The position numbers were made by a program, and so were the translations under genes. From Flavimarina sp. Hel_I_48 (GTDB taxonomy: Bacteria; Bacteroidota; Bacteroidia; Flavobacteriales; Flavobacteriaceae), in the NCBI RefSeq assembly GCF_000733945.1, contig NZ_JPOL01000002.1, forward strand, positions 940,001-1,004,000: a stretch of 64,000 bases of DNA, given 5' to 3'. Each line of letters opens with the position of its first letter. The first letter of the stretch is position 1. Below are positions 34,973-44,127 of the stretch, piece by piece. A model generated the notes under the pieces. The model was not told where the DNA came from and did not search any database. It saw only the letters and a program-made list of their open reading frames with translations.

Positions 34973-37213
34973 TTATTGTTTAACCCCTGCAACTTTACCG
35001 TGTTTAATGGCATTTACTTTAAGATCCTCAAGTACGTTTATGGCCTCTTCCATATAAACATCTTTATTGAGGCTCTTGTGCCAACGCTCTCTTTTTTCCT
35101 GCAAAACGGTATCTTGTTTAAACATGGCCCTCTCATAGGGAAGCGATGAATAACTAAGATTGGAATTGTATTTTGTCAAAGCATCAAAACTTTCAGCTTC
35201 TTTGTCATTTTCTGAAATTTTAGACTTATAAGCCTCGTAGTTGAGCGGCCATACGACATCGCCCTGCTTCGATTTGATCCACTGGGCGTTTTTATCTATC
35301 AGTTGCAATTGAGAGTTTTTGGCCATACGTGCTTTGCTGTTCTTAATGGTCTCATCATAATCAATATAACCATCCCACGTCTTATAATCTGCTGCAGCTA
35401 TTTTATCCCATGGTAAAGGATTGTCCATATCTTTCTCACCTATATCAATATAACTATAGCGATCTGGAACCACAACATCACTTTTAACACCTTCAAGTTG
35501 GGTAGAACCACCATTAATCCTATAAAATTTTTGCGTGGTAAGTTTTAAAGCCCCCATATCGCCATAATCATTTTCACGTATCCAGCGGTTCAGGTCATAA
35601 ACATTCTGCACGGTACCTTTACCATAGGTTTGCTTGCTACCTATAATTACAGCCCTTTTGTAATCCTGCATAGCAGCCGCGAGAATTTCGCTAGCCGAAG
35701 CCGATATTTCATTTACTAAAATCACAAGTGGACCATCCCAAAGAATATCCTTACTCTTGGCCTTTAAAATCTCAGGTTCTTCCCCATTCGATTTCACTTG
35801 TACCACCGGGCCCTCTTTAATAAATAGACCAGCAATGTCAACTACCGTAGAAAGGGAACCACCTCCATTGTTACGTAGATCAATGATAATACCTTCGGCA
35901 TTTTGTGCTTTAAGGCGCATGATTTCTTTCTCAATATCTGTAGCTGCATTACGCTGTTGCGTATTTTCCATGTTAAAGTAAAACTTCGGAAGATTGATCA
36001 CTCCAAACTGACGGTTATTCTTCTCTACAACGGCCGTTTTTGCATAGGTTTCTTCTATTTCAACAACATCGCGCGTGATGGTAATATTCTGGATAGAACC
36101 ATCTGCTTTTTTCCTTACATTAAGGGTTACATCTGTTCCTTTAGGGCCTTTTATAAGTTCTACCGCATCATCCAGTCGCATACCAAGTATACTTGTCGCT
36201 ACTTCATCATCTGCCTGTTTTACCTTAAGGATAATATCGCCCTCTTCAAGTTCCTCCTGACGCCAGGCCGGGCCGCCTGAAATTATTTCGGTAATCTGAA
36301 CCTCGTTGCTTTTTTTCTGTAAACGAGCACCAATTCCCTGAAACTGACCGCTCATCTGCATATCAAAACGATCTTTTTCTGTAGGTGCAAAATAATAAGT
36401 ATGCGGGTCAAATTCTTCTACAATTGCATTGATATAAACCGTAAAATAATCCTTGCGCTCTAGTTCATTTGTAAATTCAAAATACTCGTCAAGGGCCATT
36501 TTTGTATCCTCGCGCGCTGCTTGCTCAAGTTCTGTATCTGTCTTTGCCGTTGCGGTCGTATCTTTTGCCGAAGCTACCACAGTTTCAGCTGAATCAACCT
36601 CACCTTCTTCGGTATTATCAAAATCTTCCTCATTAAATGCTGATGATTGTGCTCGTTCAGTGTCCTCCTTTTTGTCAAAATAAGAACCAATAGTGTTGAA
36701 CTTAAGTTGCTGTTTCCAGCGTTCCTTGAGTTCCTTTTCGCTGGTTGCGTAACCCATCTTATCGTAATCCGTATTTATGGAATCTGCCTCACTAAAGTCA
36801 AAAGGGGTATCAAGAATGGAGGTATAAATTCCTTTGGCATCTTCCATGCGCTTCATGAGACGGTTGTAGGCCAAATCAAAAAAAACGAACTCTTCATTCT
36901 TGATCTGGTCGTCTATTTGAGTTTCATATTTGGCAAAATCATCAATATCACTTTGCAGAAAATACCTTTTTAGCGGATCAAGACTTGTTAGGAAATCCTT
37001 GTAAACTGCCTTGGAAAAATCATCATCCATTGCTTTTGCATCATAGTGACCGCGCTCAAGCACATAGGATATTAACTGAATAAGGACTTTATCTTTTTTA
37101 GGGTCTGGATCACTAGTGGTAAAACTGCAAGAAGCAGCCCCAAGTAGTAAAGCCAACACTAGTACTTTAACATTTTTGATCATAATTCTTCGCATTTTCA
37201 TCTTTTCAAACAA
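34973..37213 (-). CDS. prc: Carboxy-terminal processing (tail-specific) protease, S41 family
   Basis: A 746-residue envelope protease of the Prc/Tsp type. A lipoprotein-like signal ends LLLGAASC; the best start for that signal is the internal ATG at MIKNVKV (37183), although the frame opens at 37213. Next come an N-terminal helical domain, a PDZ domain (near DIILKVKQADDEVATSILGMRLDDAVELIKGPKGT) and the S41 core with catalytic Ser in NEISASASEILAAAMQDY and Lys in IGSKQTYGKGTVQ. A C-terminal DUF3340-type region closes it. It is divergent from surE. An acidic low-complexity stretch (about 180-225, rich in E, A, T) interrupts the N-terminal domain. Confidence 0.92.
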   Translation of the reverse strand: MFEKMKMRRIMIKNVKVLVLALLLGAASCSFTTSDPDPKKDKVLIQLISYVLERGHYDAKAMDDDFSKAVYKDFLTSLDPLKRYFLQSDIDDFAKYETQIDDQIKNEEFVFFDLAYNRLMKRMEDAKGIYTSILDTPFDFSEADSINTDYDKMGYATSEKELKERWKQQLKFNTIGSYFDKKEDTERAQSSAFNEEDFDNTEEGEVDSAETVVASAKDTTATAKTDTELEQAAREDTKMALDEYFEFTNELERKDYFTVYINAIVEEFDPHTYYFAPTEKDRFDMQMSGQFQGIGARLQKKSNEVQITEIISGGPAWRQEELEEGDIILKVKQADDEVATSILGMRLDDAVELIKGPKGTDVTLNVRKKADGSIQNITITRDVVEIEETYAKTAVVEKNNRQFGVINLPKFYFNMENTQQRNAATDIEKEIMRLKAQNAEGIIIDLRNNGGGSLSTVVDIAGLFIKEGPVVQVKSNGEEPEILKAKSKDILWDGPLVILVNEISASASEILAAAMQDYKRAVIIGSKQTYGKGTVQNVYDLNRWIRENDYGDMGALKLTTQKFYRINGGSTQLEGVKSDVVVPDRYSYIDIGEKDMDNPLPWDKIAAADYKTWDGYIDYDETIKNSKARMAKNSQLQLIDKNAQWIKSKQGDVVWPLNYEAYKSKISENDKEAESFDALTKYNSNLSYSSLPYERAMFKQDTVLQEKRERWHKSLNKDVYMEEAINVLEDLKVNAIKHGKVAGVKQ

Positions 37214-37323
37214 TGTGTATTAAAAACCGTGCCATCAACCGCGCTTCGGAAAAATTATTGTTAAACCAAAAACGGAATTAAGGAGAGGTAATTTAGTATT
37301 TTAGCAGCAGAAACAAAACCTAT

Positions 37324-38100
37324 ATGTCCGTTAAAAAGCCCCTTATTTTAGTGACCAATGATGATGGCATTACCGCACCCGGAATACGCGCTCTCATAGA
37401 AGTGATGAAGACACTGGGCGAGGTCATTGTTGTAGCGCCAGATAGCCCCCAGAGCGGTATGGGCCACGCTATAACCATTAACGACACTATTTATTGTGAC
37501 CCTGTAAAACTGAAGAAAAACGTTGCCCATAAAGAGTACAGCTGTTCTGGCACTCCGGCAGATTGTGTTAAGATAGGCAAACAGGAGATACTTCCCCGCA
37601 CGCCAGACCTGTGCGTAAGCGGTATAAATCATGGCTCAAACTCTTCGATTAACGTTATATATTCTGGTACCATGAGCGCGGCGGTTGAAGCCGGCGTCGA
37701 GGGGATTCCCGCTATAGGCTTTTCCCTTTTGGATTATTCCCTTGATGCAGATTTTGAACCGTGCAAGCGTTTTATCAAAACAATTGCGCAGCACGTCCTT
37801 AAAAATGGAATGGCGCCCGGCGTTGTACTCAACGTAAATATTCCGAAATTGAGCGAAAAAGAGATTAAGGGAATTAAGATCTGCCGACAGGCCAAGGCAC
37901 GATGGGTGGAAGATTTTGACAAACGTCAAAATCCACAGGGTCGTGACTATTACTGGTTGACCGGTAAGTTTGTAAATGAAGATAAAGGTGAAGACACTGA
38001 TGAATGGGCCTTGGAAAACGGTTATATTTCTGTCGTGCCCATTCAGTTTGACCTCACCGCACATCATTATATAAATGAGCTGAATTCCTGGGAATTATAA
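37324..38100 (+). CDS. surE: 5'/3'-nucleotidase SurE
   Basis: A 258-residue metal-dependent nucleotidase. The active-site motif LVTNDDGITAPGI (about 9-21) supplies the Asp pair, followed by VVAPDSPQSGMGHAIT and SGINHGSNSSINVIYSGTMSAAVEAG, all standard for SurE. It dephosphorylates nucleoside monophosphates and may act in survival and nucleotide homeostasis. It is followed by lpxB after 48 bases in the same direction, and divergent from the protease gene. Length is typical. Confidence 0.96.
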   Translation: MSVKKPLILVTNDDGITAPGIRALIEVMKTLGEVIVVAPDSPQSGMGHAITINDTIYCDPVKLKKNVAHKEYSCSGTPADCVKIGKQEILPRTPDLCVSGINHGSNSSINVIYSGTMSAAVEAGVEGIPAIGFSLLDYSLDADFEPCKRFIKTIAQHVLKNGMAPGVVLNVNIPKLSEKEIKGIKICRQAKARWVEDFDKRQNPQGRDYYWLTGKFVNEDKGEDTDEWALENGYISVVPIQFDLTAHHYINELNSWEL

Positions 38101-38148
38101 CCTAAAAATGGCCAAAAACCGATCAAAAACAGCTAAAAACCTCCTGTA

Positions 38149-39267
38149 ATGAAATATTATCTGATTGCCGGTGAGGCTAGCGGAGACCTGCATGCATCAA
38201 ACCTGATGAAAGCATTATATGCAGAGGATGCTGAAGCAGACATTAGATTCTGGGGCGGCGACCTTATGCAGGAAGTGGGCGGCACACTCGTAAAACATTA
38301 TCGTGACCTGGCATTCATGGGTTTTATGGAAGTGGTCATGAACCTGCGCACCATTTTTAAAAACCTATCCTTCTGTAAAAAAGATATATCCCACTTTAAT
38401 CCAGATGTTATCATTTACATCGATTATCCAGGTTTTAATTTCCGTATTGCAAAATGGGCCAGGAAAAAGGGGTATAACAACCAGTATTATATTTCGCCAC
38501 AGTTATGGGCGTGGGATGAAAAACGTATCAAAGCCGTGAAAAGGGATATTGATGCGATGTATGTCATCCTCCCTTTTGAGAAAGATTTCTACGAGAAGAA
38601 ACACAATTTCCCAGTTCATTTTGTGGGCCATCCACTTATTGATGCTATTTACGGAAGGGAAAGACCGGTACCGAAAAACTTCAGAAAAGACAATAACCTG
38701 GATGATCGCGACATCATCGCACTGCTACCTGGTAGCCGAAAACAGGAAATCGAGAAAATGATGAAAATCATGTTGAGCGTTCTCGACGACTTCCCGCACT
38801 ATCAGTTCATCATTGCCGGTGCGCCCAGTCAGGACAGGGAATTCTACGCGCCCTACTTAAAGAAAAAGCAAGTGCATCTGGTCATGAACAAAACCTATGA
38901 CATCCTGAGCATGGCTACTGCGGCGCTGGTAACTTCCGGTACGGCAACGCTGGAAACCGCTCTTTTTAAAGTACCCGAAGTGGTTTGTTATAAAGGCGGC
39001 AGAATATCTTACGAGATCGCAAAAAGACTGATCAAACTGGAGTATATATCCCTGGTCAATCTTATTATGAATCGAGAGGTGGTAAAAGAACTTATTCAGG
39101 CGGAATTGAATACTAAAAACCTTAAACAGGAACTGACCAAAATCCTTCAAAAAGATAAACGTAAACAGCTTTTTGAAGATTATTTCAATCTGGAAAAGAA
39201 ACTGGGCGGCGTGGGCGCAAGTAAAAATACAGCTTCGCTAATTGTCAAGTCCATAACAAAGCGATAA
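38149..39267 (+). CDS. lpxB: Lipid-A-disaccharide synthase LpxB
   Basis: A 372-residue GT19 glycosyltransferase that joins UDP-diacylglucosamine and lipid X in lipid A synthesis. Landmarks are YYLIAGEASGDLHASNLMKAL at the N-terminus, ISPQLWAWDEKRIKAVKRDID, FEKDFYEKKHNFPVHFVGHPLID, ALLPGSRKQEIEKM and the sugar-nucleotide region LVTSGTATLETALFKVPEVVCYKG. It acts at the inner face of the inner membrane. Together with lptE it shows the organism makes LPS. A C40 peptidase gene follows 7 bases later. Confidence 0.96.
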   Translation: MKYYLIAGEASGDLHASNLMKALYAEDAEADIRFWGGDLMQEVGGTLVKHYRDLAFMGFMEVVMNLRTIFKNLSFCKKDISHFNPDVIIYIDYPGFNFRIAKWARKKGYNNQYYISPQLWAWDEKRIKAVKRDIDAMYVILPFEKDFYEKKHNFPVHFVGHPLIDAIYGRERPVPKNFRKDNNLDDRDIIALLPGSRKQEIEKMMKIMLSVLDDFPHYQFIIAGAPSQDREFYAPYLKKKQVHLVMNKTYDILSMATAALVTSGTATLETALFKVPEVVCYKGGRISYEIAKRLIKLEYISLVNLIMNREVVKELIQAELNTKNLKQELTKILQKDKRKQLFEDYFNLEKKLGGVGASKNTASLIVKSITKR

Positions 39268-39274
39268 AACATTC

Positions 39275-39766
39275 ATGCGGAAAATTCTGTACTTCATAAC
39301 GCTAAGTATTCTACTGATTTCCTGCGGAAGTACTAAATCTGCACGGAAAAGTGGCGAGACCAAATACTATGAGGTGCCAAGCGATAAACGCCTGGTAAAT
39401 ATCGTCAATGACGCCCTCAGCTTTCAGGGAACGAACTACAAATGGGGCGGCACTACCAGAAAAGGCATGGATTGCAGCGGGCTGGTCTATACCGCGTTTA
39501 AAAGTGAACAGATTCTATTGCCACGGGTAAGCCGCAATATGGCGCAGGAAGGTACCCGTATAAAAACAGGGGAAGTCAACATAGGCGACCTGCTGTTTTT
39601 TAGGACTGATGGGAGCAAAAGGATCAATCATGTAGGTCTGGTGGTAGATATTAGACCGGGAGAAATCGTTTTTATTCATTCCACTACTTCGCGCGGGGTC
39701 ATTATCTCTTCCTTAGAAGAAAAATATTGGAAAAAAGCCTATATAGAGGCCCGCAGGATTATATAA
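39275..39766 (+). CDS. C40 family (NlpC/P60) peptidoglycan peptidase lipoprotein
   Basis: A 163-residue lipoprotein with signal MRKILYFITLSILLISC (C17) and an NlpC/P60 domain. The catalytic cysteine is in GMDCSGLVYTAF, the first histidine in RINHVGLVVD, and the third polar residue is likely the His in FIHSTTSRGV. It cleaves peptide stems in peptidoglycan, as Spr/MepS-type enzymes do. It follows lpxB after 7 bases and is probably in the surE-lpxB operon. comEC starts 52 bases downstream. Confidence 0.92.
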   Translation: MRKILYFITLSILLISCGSTKSARKSGETKYYEVPSDKRLVNIVNDALSFQGTNYKWGGTTRKGMDCSGLVYTAFKSEQILLPRVSRNMAQEGTRIKTGEVNIGDLLFFRTDGSKRINHVGLVVDIRPGEIVFIHSTTSRGVIISSLEEKYWKKAYIEARRII

Positions 39767-39818
39767 TGTGCTGATATTTTGACTATTATTGTAAAGAGGA
39801 ACCCAATTCCAACGTACA

Positions 39819-41843
39819 ATGAAAGGTTTTAACCATCCCATTTTCAATCTGCTCTGCTGCCTTGTCGCAGGTATTGTTCTGCAAAAATGGCTAACCTTTT
39901 CTGTTCCTAAAACTGCACTTTTCACCCTAATATTGGCAATTTTTGCCCTTATTTTTCACCTTTTATTCCGTAAACGGAAAAATTTCTGGCTCAGTCTCCC
40001 GCTGTACGCTTGTTTTGTAAGTATCGGCATACTTACCACGATAGTAAACGATCCACTTCAGGAGGAAACACATTTCAGGAACCACGTTCACGAGCGCGGC
40101 CTTATATCCCTGAGCATTCAGGAGGTTTTAAAACCCACCAACTACGCGCGGCGCTATGTGGCAGGAGTCAATCAAATAAATGCCCAAAATACCACCGGAA
40201 AAGTCCTGCTAACCATTGCACGAGACAGTACAACCGAACTTCAGCGCCATTCAAAACGCTTTGAAGTTGACAACGTACTTGCTTTACAAAGCACTATCAA
40301 AACAATTCCCAAACCACGAAATCCTTACCAATTTGATTACGCCGGGTATATGTCAAATTTGGGAATTCATGGACAAATTTATACTCATAATAAGGAAATC
40401 TTCATTTTAAGTCAAAACATAAGTTCTGCTTACGGGTTTGCCGCACGGCTTCGTAATTTTCTTCAACAACGTTTGATAAAATACGATTTTGCACCCCGGG
40501 AATGGGGCGTGATCAATGCACTGCTTCTGGGACAACGTCAGCAACTTTCTCCAGAAACGCGCCAAAATTATATAGATGCCGGTGTGATTCATATCCTGGC
40601 AATTTCTGGTTTGCACGTGGGCATTATCCTTTTTTTGCTTCGTTTTATTTTTAAACCTTTAGGCAACAAACGTACTATGCGGCGACTAAGAAGCATACTG
40701 GTTATTCTTGGCGTCTGGATATTTGCCTTTATTGCCGGCCTTTCACCTTCGGTTTTACGAGCGGCCACGATGTTCACGTTCTTACAAATTGGGCTCGCCA
40801 GTAACCGGAAAAATGGTGGGATGAACGGCCTCATCGCTTCGGGGTTTTTCCTGTTGCTTATTGATTCCTCGCTCTTGTTTCAGGTAGGTTTTCAGCTCAG
40901 TTATGCCGCGGTGTTTTTCATTTTATGGCTGCAACCGTCAATTTATGCGCTATGGAAGCCGAAAAACCGGATTTTAAGCTATTTCTGGGGTGTTTTTTCG
41001 GTAACCTTTACTGCCCAACTGGGTGTTTTACCGCTGAGCTTATTTTATTTTCATCAGTTTTCAAGCTTGTTCTTTATATCGAATATACTCGTGATTCCAT
41101 TTTTGGGAATTGTGCTTGGAGTCGGGATTTTCAACCTTATTTTGGCCGCTTTTGGTGTACTTCCGGCAATTTTTGCCGAAGCTTACGAACATCTTGTGCG
41201 CGTGCTCAATGATTTTATATTCCTGATGGCTGGGTTTGATACGTGGATATACAAACACATTTACTTTAGTACAGGTTTGCTCGTTTTGACCTATTTAGTA
41301 ATCGTAAGTAGTGGAAGATTTATTAGAAATCTTAAGTACAACACTCTGATCTTTATGCTAGTCAGCTTTTTGATACTGATATCCTATACCATTTTCGAAA
41401 AGATTAATAAAAAAAAAGGGCATATTACCGTTCTTCATCAATATAAAGAAAGTACACTTATTGAAGAACATAGTGGTACGTTACGCCTGTTTTCTGACAG
41501 TGAGAGCGATGCTAAAATTATTGGTCTATATCAGGAGAACACTCGGGTAGAACAAATTCAGAAAAAAAACATAGGGAATTATTACATCCATAATAACAAA
41601 GAAGTTTTGATCATAGACAGTCTGGGCATATACGCGATTGAGGGTGCGAAACCCGATTATATTTTGCTGCGGCAGTCGCCCAAAATCAATCTAAACCGCC
41701 TGCTAAAGAAATACCCTGATGTTGAACTTATCGCAGATGGCAGCAATTACAAAAGTTACATCGAACGCTGGGAAACTACTTGCGCAAAAGAAAAAATCCC
41801 TTTTCACAGCACGTATGAAAAGGGAGCTTTTATTGTAAAATAA
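39819..41843 (+). CDS. comEC: ComEC/Rec2 family DNA uptake channel protein with a degenerate C-terminal domain
   Basis: A 674-residue polytopic protein. N-terminal helices are followed by the DUF4131/OB-like periplasmic domain (about 75-205), then the Competence domain with GVINALLLGQRQQLSPETRQNYIDAGVIHILAISGLHVGI and FIAGLSPSVLRAATMF. ComEC carries incoming single-stranded DNA across the inner membrane in transformation. The C-terminal region (about 540-674) is where a metallo-beta-lactamase domain usually sits, but I see no HxHxDH motif, so the nuclease function of that domain is lost or never present. This short form is common in Bacteroidota. Confidence 0.9.
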   Translation: MKGFNHPIFNLLCCLVAGIVLQKWLTFSVPKTALFTLILAIFALIFHLLFRKRKNFWLSLPLYACFVSIGILTTIVNDPLQEETHFRNHVHERGLISLSIQEVLKPTNYARRYVAGVNQINAQNTTGKVLLTIARDSTTELQRHSKRFEVDNVLALQSTIKTIPKPRNPYQFDYAGYMSNLGIHGQIYTHNKEIFILSQNISSAYGFAARLRNFLQQRLIKYDFAPREWGVINALLLGQRQQLSPETRQNYIDAGVIHILAISGLHVGIILFLLRFIFKPLGNKRTMRRLRSILVILGVWIFAFIAGLSPSVLRAATMFTFLQIGLASNRKNGGMNGLIASGFFLLLIDSSLLFQVGFQLSYAAVFFILWLQPSIYALWKPKNRILSYFWGVFSVTFTAQLGVLPLSLFYFHQFSSLFFISNILVIPFLGIVLGVGIFNLILAAFGVLPAIFAEAYEHLVRVLNDFIFLMAGFDTWIYKHIYFSTGLLVLTYLVIVSSGRFIRNLKYNTLIFMLVSFLILISYTIFEKINKKKGHITVLHQYKESTLIEEHSGTLRLFSDSESDAKIIGLYQENTRVEQIQKKNIGNYYIHNNKEVLIIDSLGIYAIEGAKPDYILLRQSPKINLNRLLKKYPDVELIADGSNYKSYIERWETTCAKEKIPFHSTYEKGAFIVK

Positions 41844-41850
41844 GGTTTAT

Positions 41851-42396
41851 TTATTCTTTAAAAGTACTTACAAAATTATCTTGATATTTTTTCCAGGCTT
41901 CGGAAGTAGTGACCTCTTTATAAGCATCAGTAGCTACGAGTTTTAAAAATAACTCTAACTGTTTCGGTGTATGATAACCGGGTACAGGCTGGATTAGATC
42001 TCCGCTTTCATTGAAGAAAACCATACTGGGATACGCATTGATCTTGAGTGCATGCGCCAGGAAATGCTGGCTGTTACGGCCTTTACGATCCGGGTCGTGA
42101 TTGGGGTTCGTGTACTTAAAATCCTTATAGGTGATCTCCTCAGTGCCTTCGGCGTTAAATTTTACAGGGTAAAAATTTTCATTGATATAAGTAGCAACAT
42201 CGTCATTTGAAAACGTGTTTTTATCAAGCAGTTTGCACGGTCCACACCAGTCTGTATAGACATCCATAAAAATCTTTTTGGGATTTTCCTTTTGTGCGGA
42301 AAGCGCTTCGTTCATGTTCATCCACTTGATTTTGCTCTGTGCGGGAAGAATATGAACGAACACTAAAATTATCAATGCAGTGAATAACGTCTTCAT
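41851..42396 (-). CDS. Exported thioredoxin-like protein
   Basis: A 181-residue protein with an N-terminal signal (about 1-20, ending HILPAQ) and a thioredoxin fold. The redox motif WCGPC is at 50-54 in MDVYTDWCGPCKLLDKNTF. The cis-proline region is in ALKINAYPSMVFFNESGD. It probably acts in the periplasm in disulphide reduction or cytochrome/lipoprotein maturation; the partner is unknown. It is convergent with comEC, with only 7 bases between stops. Confidence 0.9.
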   Translation of the reverse strand: MKTLFTALIILVFVHILPAQSKIKWMNMNEALSAQKENPKKIFMDVYTDWCGPCKLLDKNTFSNDDVATYINENFYPVKFNAEGTEEITYKDFKYTNPNHDPDRKGRNSQHFLAHALKINAYPSMVFFNESGDLIQPVPGYHTPKQLELFLKLVATDAYKEVTTSEAWKKYQDNFVSTFKE

Positions 42397-42554
42397 CTTA
42401 ACTTGTTTTTTAGGTCATGACTTCAAAAGTTGTTCCAAAAGAACTCAAAACTTCAAGTAGCTTGACACACATGGATACACGTCCTATAAGAATATTCTAT
42501 TCGCTACTAAAATAAAAACTTAAGAAACAAATTAGCATCTATAGACCTTCGCAA

Positions 42555-44105
42555 CTATTTGGTTACTTCAGGGTCACCTAATTCATAATCCTCCTGCTCT
42601 GATATCTCACGTTCATTATCTTCGGCACCGTGTGTAAGTCGTTTTAAAGGCTTCAGCATAAGAAGAACAATACCGGCAAAAATAACGGTGAAAATGGTTA
42701 TTCCCAGGAAAATACTCATTTCTCCTGCCTCAGAAGCTGATTCCCCCAGTACGCCGGCAACTTTATTACCAAGACCGGTTGCCGCAAAATATACACCCAT
42801 CATTAAGGAAGCGTATTTCGCGGGCGCAAGTTTAGTGATAAAAGATAAGGCTACGGGCGAAGAGCATAATTCCCCTACCGTATGGAACAAATACGCCAAA
42901 ACCAACCAATACATGGCAGACGATCCCTCACTCTGAAACTGTAAGGATGCAAATACCATAAAGATAAAACCAAGTCCCATGATCAAAACGCCTATTGCCA
43001 TCTTAAAAAGCGAAGAAGCTTCCTTGCCTTTTAAACGCCTCTTGGCCCAAAACCCCGCGATAAGTGTTCCCAGGGTAATAATGAAAAAAGAGTTGGCCGA
43101 CTGAAACCATGACGCTGGTATCTCAAAACCCATTAGCATACGGTCTGTATTGTCTTTAGCATAAATATTCATGAGTCCACCGGCCTGTTCAAAAGCTCCC
43201 CAGAATACGATTACCAGTATAAACGAAAGCAGCATAACAACATACCTATCTTTCATGATTTTAGAGGTAAGATCCTGATAGACCATCATCATTAAGGCAA
43301 CGACTACGGTTAGAAAAATAAAAAGCAAACCATACGCCACAGACTCTACCGCCATCCAGTAAACTGAAAATACGAGTAGTCCCAAAGAGATCATAAGCTG
43401 CAGGCGTGACTTGAAGAGGTTTGAGAAAAGATTACCAAGTGATGCACCAGAATCCCTATCCTCCTGAGAAAGCAAATTACCAACATTCACAAGGTATTTT
43501 TGACCCCATACATAAACTAAAAGGCCGAGGAGCATCCCTATACCAGCGAGTCCAAAACCATAATGCCATCCATAAAACTCACCTACGGTACCCACCGTAA
43601 TACCGGCTAAAAATGCACCTACGTTAATTCCTATATAGAAAATTGTAAATCCCTTATCGCGGCGTATATCACCCTCTTTATACAAACCTCCCACCATGGT
43701 GGAAATATTCGGCTTTAGCATACCCACGCCAAGAATGATCAATAAAAGTCCCGTATAAAATGCCCACATTTCTTCAACAGCGAGTATACCGTGACCTATA
43801 ACAAGGAGTATACCCCCATAGAGAACGGTCTTTTTCTGCCCCAGTACTTTATCTGCAATTATACCTCCGGGAATAGACATAACATAAACCAGCATCGTAT
43901 ACCAACCGTAAAGGGAAAGTGCTTCTGCATTTGTCCATCCCAATCCTGGATTTTCTCCCATGGTCTGACTTACCAGGTAAAGTGTAAGTATCGCGCGCAT
44001 TCCATAATAGGAAAAACGCTCCCACATTTCGGTAAAAAAAAGTACGTACAACCCTATAGGCTGTCCAAAAAGTTGCTTTTGAGGAACGCGAGCAGTTTGC
44101 GCCAT
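42555..44105 (-). CDS. Proton-dependent oligopeptide transporter (POT/PTR2 family)
   Basis: A 516-residue major-facilitator protein with 12-14 helices. The POT signatures are present: EMWERFSYYGMRAILTLYL in helix 1 (ExxER-type proton site) and FTIFYIGINVGAFLAGITVGTVGE (PTR2 signature) further on. It imports di- and tripeptides with protons. It starts 22 bases after the stop of a dipeptidyl peptidase IV gene on the same strand, so the two very likely form an operon in which released dipeptides are taken up. Confidence 0.95.
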   Translation of the reverse strand: MAQTARVPQKQLFGQPIGLYVLFFTEMWERFSYYGMRAILTLYLVSQTMGENPGLGWTNAEALSLYGWYTMLVYVMSIPGGIIADKVLGQKKTVLYGGILLVIGHGILAVEEMWAFYTGLLLIILGVGMLKPNISTMVGGLYKEGDIRRDKGFTIFYIGINVGAFLAGITVGTVGEFYGWHYGFGLAGIGMLLGLLVYVWGQKYLVNVGNLLSQEDRDSGASLGNLFSNLFKSRLQLMISLGLLVFSVYWMAVESVAYGLLFIFLTVVVALMMMVYQDLTSKIMKDRYVVMLLSFILVIVFWGAFEQAGGLMNIYAKDNTDRMLMGFEIPASWFQSANSFFIITLGTLIAGFWAKRRLKGKEASSLFKMAIGVLIMGLGFIFMVFASLQFQSEGSSAMYWLVLAYLFHTVGELCSSPVALSFITKLAPAKYASLMMGVYFAATGLGNKVAGVLGESASEAGEMSIFLGITIFTVIFAGIVLLMLKPLKRLTHGAEDNEREISEQEDYELGDPEVTK

Positions 44106-44127
44106 AATAAATCAGTGTTGAAGGTTG

